A stretch of 64,000 nucleotides of DNA, taken from assembly GCF_009296315.1 (NCBI RefSeq), contig NZ_WHLY01000002.1, forward strand, positions 2,666,001-2,730,000. The letters are read 5' to 3'. Below are positions 9,506 to 18,118 of the stretch, piece after piece. Below the pieces are notes generated by a model. It had not been told where the DNA came from, searched no databases, and was given only the letters and a program-made list of their open reading frames with translations. Origin of the DNA: Salmonirosea aquatica. Lineage in GTDB: Bacteria > Bacteroidota > Bacteroidia > Cytophagales > Spirosomataceae. How positions within the stretch are numbered: the first letter of the stretch is position 1; each line of letters starts with the position of its first letter. Both the position numbers and the translations under genes were made by a program.

Positions 9506-9895
9506 TCAAAATTTGCGGGAGTGCAGTTCTGGCTCTACTCCGGCCGTTCCTTTCCCAAAAAGCTGACGTACGTAGTAGCCTGCCATCCCGGCGAATCCCG
9601 CCACGAATCCGCTTACCAGCGATACTATTATAAGCAGTACCACACCGTTGGGCAGGAAGAACAATTCCGCCATCCGGTTAGACATACTGCCCTGGGTACT
9701 GTTATGAATGAATGTGGTGTAGGCCAGCCATACCGTCGATACCGCCGCCAGGCTGACCGCATAGGCGCTGCCAGGATGATGGGAACGCCACAGACACACT
9801 ACGAAAGGTACCAGCACGATCATCCACCAGGGCAGAAATAGTTGTAATACGGCGGTGGCCACCAGAATAATGAGATAATTATAAACAACACGCAT
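9506..9895 (-). CDS. Small integral membrane protein of unknown function
   Basis: I do not recognise this 129-residue protein. It has about four hydrophobic segments (roughly 5-36, 42-63, 83-105 and a short one before 110) joined by short loops with no catalytic or metal-binding motif. The C terminus is polar. Its ATG begins three bases after the TAA that ends the penicillin acylase frame, so the two are almost certainly co-transcribed. It could help anchor or insert the acylase, but nothing in the sequence shows this. Confidence 0.6.
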   Translation of the reverse strand: MRVVYNYLIILVATAVLQLFLPWWMIVLVPFVVCLWRSHHPGSAYAVSLAAVSTVWLAYTTFIHNSTQGSMSNRMAELFFLPNGVVLLIIVSLVSGFVAGFAGMAGYYVRQLFGKGTAGVEPELHSRKF

Positions 9896-9898
9896 AGC

Positions 9899-10167
9899 TT
9901 ATTTCTTGGTTAAAGTCCAGGTAGTGGTCAGGCGGGGACTCTGCTCCTCCGGCGATTTTAGATAAATCAACTCGTTGAGTTCTCCTTTTTCCCACTTTCC
10001 AAGCATGTTCATATACAATGGGCTGGAAGGATTGCCCGATTGCCCGCCCGGATAAAGCCCATAAGCCCGGGGTTCCGGCCCCAGCTCCACCACCATGCGC
10101 CACGAAGGACCGTGGTGGTGCGTGGTGGCGTTGACAATGCTTCCGCCTCCACCATTTTTGATCGGGG
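9899..10167 (-). pseudogene. C-terminal end of the penicillin acylase, out of frame
   Basis: Translating from the C6 tract in the alternative frame gives PPIKNGGGGS-IVNATTHHHG-PSWRMVVELG and a tail ending in TWTLTKK. This is the usual C-terminal region of penicillin-acylase-family proteins, with its conserved glycine-rich and HHHGPSWR segments. It joins the upstream frame if the run at 10164-10169 had seven bases and not six. I therefore read it as part of the same gene. It ends three bases before the next start codon. Confidence 0.8.
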
Positions 10168-12354
10168 GGCATTGAAGGGTTTAAGGGCGCGACTCAGGTG
10201 AAGAATCTCCGTGTCCTTCACTGTAGCCCACTGCCAGGCGGGACTCATGGGGCCGTGGTGGACGGTAAGTGAATCCAGGGTAGCTTTGAAGCTCTGATGG
10301 ATAATATCAGCCATGGTTTCCCGCACAGGCGTTTTGGCATTGTCTACCCAGTGAATATCAGGTTGATTCAAAATAAGGTATAGGGTACGGTCCCGGGTGG
10401 GGTACCTGAATGCCAGAGAATCGGAATAAAATTCGTCTTTCCATATGGCCGTATTCAACGCGACGATCCATTCTTCAAAGATCGTGGGCGCTATCTCGTT
10501 TGGATTGTTCATCAAGTTCCAGCTCTCCAATTTCTGAAAGGCCGCTTTTTGGGAAGCCGTGAGGGGTACCCCTTTAAGGTAGGTAAGCAAGGTGGGCAGG
10601 ATAGTTCTGGCCATGACGCTGAAATTATCGTTCTGTAGCATGCGCAGACTATCGGCCGTGGCCTGTTGCATAGCGGCGAGCCGCTCATTGATCCGGATGG
10701 CCCGTTCTGATGGAGCAAAACGCCAGTTAATATAGTAGGGGTAGGTAGGATCGGTGGAAGACTGATTGGCCGAACTCACGAATCCGCGTGGGGGGTTTTT
10801 TACGTGCGGATTCTGCGCGGCCGGTATCCAGCCCTGCCAGTCATTGGCTGGCTCGCTTCCGTCCAGGAGGTACTTTCCCTGTTCGTTCCACTTCAAGGGA
10901 AATTTGCCATTGACTGTGATGGCTATATTCTTGCTATTGTCGGCAAATACGAAATTCTGCGCCGGGCCTACATAGTACGTTAGGGCCCGCCGGTAGTCGT
11001 CGTAGTTCCGGGCTATGTTCAATTCGTAGAAAGCCCGGAAGCTATTACCCGGCTCATGACCGATCCAGCGCACGGCCAGCGCGGGTCCGGAGCGTCCTTC
11101 ATTTTCCTGATATACAACTGGCCCGTGGTGGGTGTACACCACATCTTCCCGAACCGGCTCATCGCTTCCCTTCACCGTAATAATTTCCTCCCGCTTGCGA
11201 GTCTTACGCCATTGGTTGTCGTACCAGTACTCGGCTCGCGAGGTATCCCGAAATTTGATCTGGTAGTAGTCGAGCACGTCGGCACCGACATTGGTTACGC
11301 CCCAGGCCACGTTTTTGTTAAATCCGATTACTACGCCGGGTATACCTGGCAATGAAACGCCGTATACATTCATATCGGGAGTGTGTAGCTGTACCTGGTA
11401 CCAGATGGAGGGCAGTGTCAGTTCCAGATGGGGGTCATTGGCCAGAATGGGGTACCCTGTGGCCGATTTTTCGGCACTGATCGCCCAGTTGTTACTTCCT
11501 AGGCCTTCATAAATCGGTTCGGCAAAGGGAGTAGACTTTTGATTTTTTTCCGTGAAACCCACCGCTGCCGTCTCCACCTCTACCGGAGGGGCCGGAATTG
11601 GCAGAGGAGTAAAGTTCCAGGGGGTACCTGCCGGAATAATCGGACTTTCCATCAGCATGGGGTAGTCGGGAAATACCTGCTCCATGGTTTCTTTGCCCAG
11701 GGATTTCAGCAGATTGGACATGGCTACCTCATCGCCGCCACCGGCGAGCGTCAAAGTCATTTGTTCCAGCATGTACATGCATTTGAGCGGAGTCCAGGCT
11801 TCGGGTTCATAGCCCAGCAGTTTATACTCGATGGGTAGGCTGCGGGCTGGAAGCTGATCGATGTAGGCATTGATCCCGGCCGTATAGCCTAGCAGAGCCT
11901 CGCGGCTAATGGGATCACTCATGGCCATCTTTAGGTTTACCTCAGCCCCGTAGCCCATGCCCATACGGCGGCTTCGGCGATCCATGGCCACGGTACGGGC
12001 ACCCAATACCTCTGAGAGCCGACCCGCCGCCGCCCGCGTCTGCAAGTCCATCTGCCACAGCCGGTCGCGGGCGGTTAGGTACCCCTGAGCATAATACAGA
12101 TCGTAGTTATTTTGTGCAAAAATGTGCGGGACGCCCACGTCGTCGAACCGGATAGTAACGTCTTCACGCAGGCTATCGAGGGCAAAGTCGGGATCGTTGA
12201 TGCGAGAAAACAAAGGAATATCCCCATTCTGCCAAAATCCGGTATAGGGACTTATGAAAGGACCCAGGGCAGGCACTGGTCCCCAGGGGCTACTTAAGGC
12301 ATACACAAATCCAACGACGAGCAGCACGCTGGCGATTGCTTTTACAAACTTCAT
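10009..12354 (-). CDS. Penicillin acylase family N-terminal nucleophile hydrolase (frameshifted near the end)
   Basis: A secreted amidohydrolase of the Ntn superfamily, made as a precursor that cuts itself into alpha and beta chains. Substrates in this family include beta-lactams, acyl-homoserine lactones and other N-acyl amides; the real one here is unknown. From ATG 12354 (MKFVKAIASVLLVVG, a signal/anchor segment) the autoprocessing site is LGS-NNWAIS. Ser287 would become the beta-chain nucleophile. The frame goes wrong after LKPFNAP at the C6 tract 10164-10169, and the last 50 or so residues in this frame (TTTVLRGAWWW...) are unnatural. The genuine C terminus lies in the adjacent frame to 9899, for a full length of about 818 residues. 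Confidence 0.85.
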   Translation of the reverse strand: MKFVKAIASVLLVVGFVYALSSPWGPVPALGPFISPYTGFWQNGDIPLFSRINDPDFALDSLREDVTIRFDDVGVPHIFAQNNYDLYYAQGYLTARDRLWQMDLQTRAAAGRLSEVLGARTVAMDRRSRRMGMGYGAEVNLKMAMSDPISREALLGYTAGINAYIDQLPARSLPIEYKLLGYEPEAWTPLKCMYMLEQMTLTLAGGGDEVAMSNLLKSLGKETMEQVFPDYPMLMESPIIPAGTPWNFTPLPIPAPPVEVETAAVGFTEKNQKSTPFAEPIYEGLGSNNWAISAEKSATGYPILANDPHLELTLPSIWYQVQLHTPDMNVYGVSLPGIPGVVIGFNKNVAWGVTNVGADVLDYYQIKFRDTSRAEYWYDNQWRKTRKREEIITVKGSDEPVREDVVYTHHGPVVYQENEGRSGPALAVRWIGHEPGNSFRAFYELNIARNYDDYRRALTYYVGPAQNFVFADNSKNIAITVNGKFPLKWNEQGKYLLDGSEPANDWQGWIPAAQNPHVKNPPRGFVSSANQSSTDPTYPYYINWRFAPSERAIRINERLAAMQQATADSLRMLQNDNFSVMARTILPTLLTYLKGVPLTASQKAAFQKLESWNLMNNPNEIAPTIFEEWIVALNTAIWKDEFYSDSLAFRYPTRDRTLYLILNQPDIHWVDNAKTPVRETMADIIHQSFKATLDSLTVHHGPMSPAWQWATVKDTEILHLSRALKPFNAPRSKMVEAEALSTPPRTTTVLRGAWWWSWGRNPGLMGFIRAGNRAILPAHCI

Positions 12355-12444
12355 AGGTGGGTAAGGGTTTACTAGGCAGAGGTACTTTATAAGTAGGGAA
12401 TACGAGCTTGCTACTCTTTTCAATACTAACTGAGATGAGAAAGA

Positions 12445-13173
12445 TCAGGAAACAGCACGAAGCAACGCCGCAATGCGATCCGGATCACTGTACATGATGC
12501 TATGTTCATCCGGGATTTCCCCCGCCATCGAAATACCATCTGGGAAATAGGTCTGCTGGCCCGGCCGGAAGGCCTTCCCTGTCAGGTGCAACGCATGAAT
12601 ACCGATGCCCGCCAGAAGTGGCCCACTATCAGCCGACACACCGCCGCCGGCCATGATTTCGATTCTATCACCCGCCCGTTGAACGAGTTGCGCTAACAAG
12701 GGTACCCCTTGCGGAGCTGTAGATTGCTGCCCCGAGGTCAAAATCCGCTCGGCCCCAGTTTCGATGATAGCTTCCAGTGCTTTTAGTGGATCGGGCGTGA
12801 GGTCGAAGGCCCGGTGAAATGTTACACCCATAGGGTGGGCATACTGCACTAAAGTGCGGGTACGATTCACATCTACGGTTCCGTCCGACAGGAGGATACC
12901 CAACACTACGCCATCGGCTCCCATTGAACGTGCGATATCAATATCCCGGCGCATGACCTCCAGTTCCTTTTCATCATACACAAAATCGCCCCCACGGGGG
13001 CGGATCATGACGTAGAGAGCAATACTGATGTGTTCACGTACGGCAGCAATAAGGCCCGCACTTGGGGTGGTACCTCCCTCCCCCAGGCCACCACATAGCT
13101 CCACGCGGACGGCACCCGCTTCCTGCGCGTTCAGGCAGGATTCGAGGGAATAGGCACATACTTCGACAGTCAT
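12445..13173 (-). CDS. cutC: CutC family protein
   Basis: A 242-residue TIM-barrel protein with the CutC signature segments: VEVCAYSLESCLNAQEAGA at the start, GGTTPSAGLI, MIRPRGGDFVYDEKE, TFHRAFD and a GAERILTSGQ stretch. CutC was named for copper homeostasis in E. coli, but a direct role in copper handling is disputed and the biochemical activity is not established. It lies 90 bp upstream of the acylase on the same strand and may head that transcript. A possible TAATTTTG box lies at 13264-13271 on the minus strand. Confidence 0.9.
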   Translation of the reverse strand: MTVEVCAYSLESCLNAQEAGAVRVELCGGLGEGGTTPSAGLIAAVREHISIALYVMIRPRGGDFVYDEKELEVMRRDIDIARSMGADGVVLGILLSDGTVDVNRTRTLVQYAHPMGVTFHRAFDLTPDPLKALEAIIETGAERILTSGQQSTAPQGVPLLAQLVQRAGDRIEIMAGGGVSADSGPLLAGIGIHALHLTGKAFRPGQQTYFPDGISMAGEIPDEHSIMYSDPDRIAALLRAVS

Positions 13174-13397
13174 TCGGAACAGGTATGGGAAATCAGGGGT
13201 GAATATTACAAAAATTCAGTGGGTTCGTCGGCGTAGTTGGCCTGTTTTGGACAAAGGTTGCCACAAAATTAAGGTTTCTATTATTTTTTAATTCATTGAA
13301 AGTCAATACTATATAGTACAATAGAAAAAAAAAAAACAGAAACAAAAATTTTTTATTAAAAATACTGTTAAAAATTACCGAGAGAAGCAAATCTTTT

Positions 13398-13405
13398 TAC
13401 TTTTG
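13398..13405 (+). promoter_or_regulatory. -7 box (TACTTTTG) upstream of the DUF2795-like gene
   Basis: TACTTTTG fits TAnnTTTG and lies 44 bases before the ATG at 13449. The region upstream is very AT-rich and contains no clear TTG at -33. The 13174-13397 gap otherwise holds only an A/T-rich tract. Confidence 0.45.
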
Positions 13406-13448
13406 CACTCCAAAAAAAGAATCCAACAATTTAATCCTATTTTACATT

Positions 13449-13670
13449 ATGTACTGGACACTAGAACTTGCATCATATCTGGAAGATGCCCCCTGGCCAG
13501 CTACCAAGGACGAACTCATTGACTTTGCCATTCGTACCGGAGCCCCACTGGAGGTAGTTGAAAACCTGCAGGAATTGGAGGACGACGGCCAACCCTACGA
13601 AAGCATCGAAGAAATATGGCCCGATTATCCCACGAAAGAAGATTTCTTCTTCAACGAAGACGAATATTGA
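13449..13670 (+). CDS. Small acidic DUF2795-type protein
   Basis: A 73-residue, strongly acidic protein (MYWTLELASYLEDAPWPATK at the start, ending in FFFNEDEY). The segment LEDAPWPATKDELIDFAIRTGAPLEVVENLQELEDDG resembles the DUF2795 helix-turn fold found in many Bacteroidota. There it is highly conserved and single-copy, but its function is not known. The aromatic and acidic tail (PDYPTKEDFFFNEDE) suggests a binding partner. It is monocistronic, with its own -7 box and an immediate strong terminator, which fits a well-expressed housekeeping protein. Confidence 0.85.
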   Translation: MYWTLELASYLEDAPWPATKDELIDFAIRTGAPLEVVENLQELEDDGQPYESIEEIWPDYPTKEDFFFNEDEY

Positions 13671-13679
13671 TTCAGCACG

Positions 13680-13703
13680 AAGGCGCCTGCGGGCGCCTTT
13701 TTT
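13680..13703 (+). terminator. Intrinsic terminator after the DUF2795-like gene
   Basis: The stem AAGGCGCC/GGCGCCTT (13680-13687 with 13692-13699) has a TGCG loop and is followed by a T run to 13703. The opposing crtZ gene ends at 13705, so this hairpin may also serve it. Confidence 0.85.
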
Positions 13704-13704
13704 G

Positions 13705-14187
13705 TTAGGCCGTTTCTGCTGATTTCGCTTTATTCAACGGCTTCGCTTCGTACTTTTTGGGTGCATATAGAAACCCGAAGGCTTCGGCTCCATCCCGCTC
13801 GTGTACTTTATGGTGGATGTAGTGTGCCTTCATGATACGCTTCATGTAGGCACTGCGGGGAGAGTACCTGACCTTGATACGGCGATGCACGATGATATCA
13901 TGAAAAATGAAATAGGCTACACCGTATAGCGATATACCGAAACCAATCCACATCAAGAACCGCCACGCAGGTACCTCTGAACCTACTATGATTAATACCG
14001 TGGCGGTAATACCGAAAATAATACCAAACCAGTCATTACGCTCCCACCAGTGCTTGTGGTGCACATGGTGCGACTCGTGCCAGCGCCACATAATGCCATG
14101 CATGATGTACTTGTGCGTGAACCAGGCGAAGCCTTCCATAAAAGCGAAGGTACCCAGCATGAGTAATATATTAACTGCTAAATCCAT
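13705..14187 (-). CDS. crtZ: Beta-carotene hydroxylase (CrtZ type, fatty acid hydroxylase superfamily)
   Basis: Hydroxylates beta-ionone rings of carotenoids at C3, giving zeaxanthin-type pigments, at the inner membrane. The 160-residue protein carries the full di-iron histidine set: H25-x4-H30, H37-x2-HH (40-41), H96-x4-H101 and H122-x2-HH (125-126). These lie between four hydrophobic segments, as in bacterial CrtZ. No other crt gene is in the window, so the rest of the pathway must lie elsewhere. A yellow to orange pigmented organism is predicted. The basic, alanine-rich tail after residue 145 is not part of the core fold. Confidence 0.87.
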   Translation of the reverse strand: MDLAVNILLMLGTFAFMEGFAWFTHKYIMHGIMWRWHESHHVHHKHWWERNDWFGIIFGITATVLIIVGSEVPAWRFLMWIGFGISLYGVAYFIFHDIIVHRRIKVRYSPRSAYMKRIMKAHYIHHKVHERDGAEAFGFLYAPKKYEAKPLNKAKSAETA

Positions 14188-14362
14188 GCGTTATAGCTAA
14201 GGAATTGTGAAAGACCCTGATAGCTTTCCACTAGACAAGGTCAGAAAAAAAACGTTTTGGAAGGGATAATTGTTAGAAAAAAAAGTTAGGTACATTACTT
14301 TTTTAAAAAGACGAAAGTCCCTATATTTAGCAAACATATCTTCCATCTAATTTCTACGATTG

Positions 14363-14731
14363 ATGGACCTGCGAACGCTTAAAGAGCTGGTTAAGCAAGG
14401 TGAGGGTGATAACCTGGAATTCAAACTGAAATCCAATCACCCCGAAAAAATTGTCCGCGAAATGGTCGCTTTCGCTAACTCCGGAGGGGGAAAGCTGCTC
14501 ATCGGTATCGGCGACGACAAAACCATCAAGGGCCTGAAATACGCCGACGAAGACGAATACATCCTGGAGCGGGCCATCCAGAAGTACTGCTCGCCTCCTA
14601 TCCCCTACCGTACCGAACGTGTGCCGCTCACCAATGAGCGCGATGTGCTGGTGTTTCACATCCATCGCAGCACCGAAAAGCCACATGCCGTGCTCGACAT
14701 GTTTGGCAAAAAAAATCATACGTACGGGTAA
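14363..14731 (+). CDS. AlbA_2/Schlafen-like regulator, N-terminal part (frameshifted)
   Basis: This frame gives 122 natural residues from ATG 14363 (MDLRTLKELVKQGEG-DNLEFKLK) and then stops early after FGKKNHTYG. The fold is the AlbA_2 (divergent AAA-4/Schlafen) domain, which shows an E-F-K core, the VAFANSGGG loop and GIGDD. Such proteins are often annotated as ATP-binding or DNA-binding regulators. The early stop comes from a run of eight A at 14708-14715. With nine, the frame reads on as KKKSYVRVKDKSVQ into the winged-helix part that ends at 15003, giving about 213 residues. It is divergent from crtZ with a 175-bp gap. Confidence 0.75.
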   Translation: MDLRTLKELVKQGEGDNLEFKLKSNHPEKIVREMVAFANSGGGKLLIGIGDDKTIKGLKYADEDEYILERAIQKYCSPPIPYRTERVPLTNERDVLVFHIHRSTEKPHAVLDMFGKKNHTYG

Positions 14732-15003
14732 AGGACAAGTCGGTACAGGCTAGCCCCGAGATGCGTGAAATTATGAAACGAACGCGCCGCAATCGCGACG
14801 TGCGCTTCAGCTACGGTGAAAAGGAAAGGCAATTGATGCAGCTTCTCGACAAGCAGCAGAGCGTCACCGTGGATTCGTTCGCCAGCACCGTGGGCATTCC
14901 CCGAAACATGGCCTCCCGCACGTTGGTGCTACTGGTACTGGCCAATGTCCTGGAGGTACATCCCGGTGAGGTGATGGATCGTTTTACGATGGCGATGATG
15001 TAG
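14711..15003 (+). pseudogene. C-terminal winged-helix part of the AlbA_2 regulator, out of frame
   Basis: The frame after the A8 tract encodes SYVRVKDKSVQASPEMREI, a basic linker (KRTRRNRDVR) and a helix-turn-helix-like end (VDSFASTVGIPRNMASRTLV). These fit the usual C-terminal continuation of AlbA_2 proteins of about 210 residues. The first in-frame ATG (14761) would begin inside the linker and leave out the conserved VRVKDKSVQASPE segment, so an independent gene is unlikely. I treat it as the remainder of the gene at 14363. Confidence 0.72.
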
Positions 15004-15068
15004 GGGGTACCTTGGGGATTGTCTCTTACTTTATCCGTTGCACTGCATAAACAACAAGATACTGTCTT

Positions 15069-16064
15069 TTACTTCACCTTCCCCCGCCGCTGCATGGCTT
15101 CGCGCCAGGTGGTGAGGATGATGCCTTCCTTTTCGATGTAGGCTTTTAACTTGGGGTCTAGCATGGCCAGCAGGTCGCCTTCGCGCGTTTGGGTGGAGCC
15201 GGAAATAATGGGAAAAACCTCCGTTGGGTCGGTACAGTGCATGATGACCATCGTCAGGCCGGGCTTCAGGTTTTTCAGTCCTTCGATGTACTTCTGGGTT
15301 TTGAAGTTTTGCAGGTTTTCTTTCGTGGCCGGGGTACCTTCGGGGAGTTTCCAACCGTAACTGACATTATGCAAGTCATCAAGCACGGGTAGTCCGGCCT
15401 GCCAGAGTTGTTTACCGATGGTCTGGGTCATGGCAAACATGGCATCGTTCATACGCTCATCCACCCGAATGGCCGTGTTATGGCCGCCGGGAAACATGAC
15501 TGGGATTTTTTCCTCCATACCTACCTTAACATAACGCTCGATGAAGGCCGGCGTGGCAAACAAGGTACCCATGTGCGAATCCAGGTGGGTAGGTTCAAAA
15601 CCCATCGTGCGAGCCCGTTCCAGTTGGGCGCGGATTTCGGCTTCTACTTCGTCGGCAGTAGCGTGTTTCACCACATCGGCCACACTGGGCCACATCGCTC
15701 CTTCGGCATCCACCAGGCCCTTCACGGTGGGCTTACCGGCCAATGGTCCCCAGCGATACTCTTTCCATTCGGAAGTGAGTGTAAGGTGGAGACCGGCGTC
15801 GATCTCGGGGTACTTTTTAAGGATATGTACAAACCCCGGCACCCAGCCGCACGGCATCATTACGCTCACCGAAGTGGCCACCCCGTCGTGGATGGCCTTG
15901 AGGGCGCCTTCGTTGGAGTCGTAGGACATGCCTGCGTCGTCCACGTGCATAATGATTACCTTTTTGCCCGCCGGGTACCCTAGCTGCTCGGCGAAGGTTT
16001 TGGTTTGGGCGGAAGCGGCGTGAATCATGAAGAAGGCGAGTAAGCAGAACACAATCGGTTTCAT
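15069..16064 (-). CDS. YdjC/ChbG-like polysaccharide deacetylase, secreted
   Basis: A 331-residue protein with a clear signal peptide (MKPIVFCLLAFFMIHAASAQ). It has YdjC/ChbG fold motifs: the metal-binding HVDDAGMSYDSN near residue 40, the histidines in GLHLTLTSEW, and HLDSHMGT. ChbG removes acetyl groups from chito-oligosaccharides and HpnK acts on hopanoids. The periplasmic location here suggests another acetylated sugar. The C-terminal MVIMHCTDPTEVF segment carries a further candidate metal ligand. Its neighbours do not define a pathway. It ends 65 bp from the convergent AlbA_2 gene. Confidence 0.85.
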   Translation of the reverse strand: MKPIVFCLLAFFMIHAASAQTKTFAEQLGYPAGKKVIIMHVDDAGMSYDSNEGALKAIHDGVATSVSVMMPCGWVPGFVHILKKYPEIDAGLHLTLTSEWKEYRWGPLAGKPTVKGLVDAEGAMWPSVADVVKHATADEVEAEIRAQLERARTMGFEPTHLDSHMGTLFATPAFIERYVKVGMEEKIPVMFPGGHNTAIRVDERMNDAMFAMTQTIGKQLWQAGLPVLDDLHNVSYGWKLPEGTPATKENLQNFKTQKYIEGLKNLKPGLTMVIMHCTDPTEVFPIISGSTQTREGDLLAMLDPKLKAYIEKEGIILTTWREAMQRRGKVK

Positions 16065-16200
16065 GGATTTTCGAGATTAGGTAGCTGTAAAAGGGAAAAA
16101 AGGCCAGGTAATACTGTGCCCTTATTCTTACTTTTCAAATCAAGAAATGGGCTACCTGATAAAGCCACCAATCCTATTTAAAGTATATATCCCTTGAATT

Positions 16201-17979
16201 TCAGTCCTTTCCCAGTAATACGCCTCGATAGGAGTAAAGTTTGCCACTCTTCGAAACGGTGTTGAGCGACACCCGTACCTTAGCCTGAGTGAAGGTAAGT
16301 TCGTCTGGACTGACCTCGTATCCGGCGGCTCCATATTGTTGCTCGATCTGGGCTACCCGCGCGGCTATGTCCAAAGTAGTTATTACTCTTTCATTTTTTG
16401 AGACAATAAGCCTGGCTCCCTGCTCTGCTGCCTCCACTTTCCAGGTATCCTGTTCGCGCACGGCATCACCATACAAGTCGAAAACCAGCAGGTAATCATA
16501 CCCTTGAATGCGGGTACCATACATTCCATCGCCTCCGGCAAGAGCGTACCGGATATTATCGGCTTGCCCGGATTTCCGTGTTTTTGCGCTCACGGTTTCA
16601 CGCAGCTGTTTTTCCATGATACCCGCAATGGCAGATTGATTCTTGTCTTCGGGAACGGAAGCAAAAAAGGGACTCAGGGTACCTATCTCTTTTCGGTCGC
16701 GGAAATAGCGTATTCCCGAGATCAGCCGATCATAGTCATCGGCAGGTAGGGTGGCTTTCCCTGTAAGTTTTCCACTGCTATCCAGGAGTTTGTATTTTTC
16801 CAAAAGCCCGCCGAAACGTTTCGCCTGATTCTGACGGGAGTAACTGAAAATACTCCACGGACCTACCGCCAGCAGAAAACTGGCCACGCAGAGCGAAAGC
16901 GGAATCCAGCGGATGTCGTCTTTTTTACTAATTAAAAAATAGAGCGTGAGGCCCGTGAGCCATACGGCCAGCGCCGCCACGAGGTAACGGTTTTCGGTGA
17001 CGCCGTATTCCGAAATACGGCGGAAAATAGCTACGCCCAGCAGTACGATCAGCGGAAAAAGAGCCAGGTGAAAACGGTTGGTGAAAATCCGGATCCACCG
17101 TTCCTCGGCGCTGTCGCGGATGGGATATAGCAAAAGCAGGGCGAAAATCCCGGCCACTGAAAACGCCATAACGAGGTAAGCTACGCCGCCCTGGGGTAGC
17201 TGCCATTGGACAAGGATCTTGGCGGTATAGACGTATAAAATCAGCAGGTACACAACTTCCAGCGGCAGGAGTACATACTGCGTGAATAGCTTGACACCAG
17301 CCGAGTAGCCTTTCTGCGCTTCCAGGTTTTCGAGATGGGCCGGAAAGCCATTCAGAAAAAAAAGCGAGTGCAGAAACCCGCCAATGAATACCAGTAGGTA
17401 CAATTCAACCTTATAGGAAAAATCAAAGGAAAACAGAAATCGGACGGTTTCGACCGCCACAAGCACTCCAATGTACAGGGTACCCGCATAGAGCGTGGCG
17501 GTGAGGAACTGCAGCAGCATAGTTTTGTTGAACCGCCAGAAACCATTGGGTTCGTCATAACCCACGAAGGGTGCAAACGATACCACCAGGTGCGCACTCA
17601 CCAGAAACATCCCGAAGCGGTAATAATCGCGTTGAATGGGAACGGGGCTGATGGTGAAGAAGTAAGCCACTAGCAGAGCCAGTAGTCCCAGGGCACCCGC
17701 CGCCAACCACAGCCGACTCCACTTCCGCCGCTCGGCTACCAGATGCAGGCTCAGCAAGAGAGGTAGAGCTACAAACACGACCAACAGGGGACGAATGTAC
17801 ATGGGCCGCGCAAACGCAAAGTGGTCGGGTAGTGAAATCAACCTGTAAAGCAGGTACGCCTTCAGAGCGGCCACCAGTACTACCAACGGAAACCGCCGGA
17901 CCACCTGCTCAATGCCATAGGTCAGTGTTTTGAGGGAAGGTATACGAAGAATGGTCGGAAATCGGGATCGATCGGCCAT
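16201..17979 (-). CDS. DUF4153 multi-pass membrane protein
   Basis: A 592-residue protein (from ATG 17979, MADRSRFPTILRI). Ten or more hydrophobic segments fill residues 25-390, followed by a soluble C-terminal domain of about 200 residues with no recognised fold. The arrangement and the LHSLFFLNGFPAHLE and LLYVYTAKI segments match the DUF4153 family, a conserved bacterial membrane family with no assigned function. An in-frame TTG at 18024 would add 15 residues without a better start context. A candidate TATTTTTG box lies at 18022-18029 on the minus strand. No operon partner. Confidence 0.8.
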   Translation of the reverse strand: MADRSRFPTILRIPSLKTLTYGIEQVVRRFPLVVLVAALKAYLLYRLISLPDHFAFARPMYIRPLLVVFVALPLLLSLHLVAERRKWSRLWLAAGALGLLALLVAYFFTISPVPIQRDYYRFGMFLVSAHLVVSFAPFVGYDEPNGFWRFNKTMLLQFLTATLYAGTLYIGVLVAVETVRFLFSFDFSYKVELYLLVFIGGFLHSLFFLNGFPAHLENLEAQKGYSAGVKLFTQYVLLPLEVVYLLILYVYTAKILVQWQLPQGGVAYLVMAFSVAGIFALLLLYPIRDSAEERWIRIFTNRFHLALFPLIVLLGVAIFRRISEYGVTENRYLVAALAVWLTGLTLYFLISKKDDIRWIPLSLCVASFLLAVGPWSIFSYSRQNQAKRFGGLLEKYKLLDSSGKLTGKATLPADDYDRLISGIRYFRDRKEIGTLSPFFASVPEDKNQSAIAGIMEKQLRETVSAKTRKSGQADNIRYALAGGDGMYGTRIQGYDYLLVFDLYGDAVREQDTWKVEAAEQGARLIVSKNERVITTLDIAARVAQIEQQYGAAGYEVSPDELTFTQAKVRVSLNTVSKSGKLYSYRGVLLGKD

Positions 17980-18050
17980 AGGCTTGGGGCTTTTACAGTT
18001 TTTCAAATCAGTGTGAACAGCCAAAAATAGATAAATTCGGCTAACTCTGT

Positions 18051-18083
18051 TTGGTATCGAAAAGCAATAGCCGTATATCTTTG
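18051..18083 (+). promoter_or_regulatory. Promoter of the outer-membrane barrel gene
   Basis: TATCTTTG at 18076-18083 matches the -7 box. A TTTGG at 18050-18054 supplies the -33 TTG with a 22-base spacer. The ATG follows at 18119. Confidence 0.6.
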
Positions 18084-18118
18084 ACGTTATTGGCTACGGA
18101 ATTCCAAACTTCGCCCGC

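Noticed and set aside
13193-13390. Possible 65-residue hydrophobic ORF upstream of the DUF2795-like gene
   Set aside because: It is low-complexity (FLFLFFFFLL), comes from an A/T-rich intergenic tract and has no homologous character.
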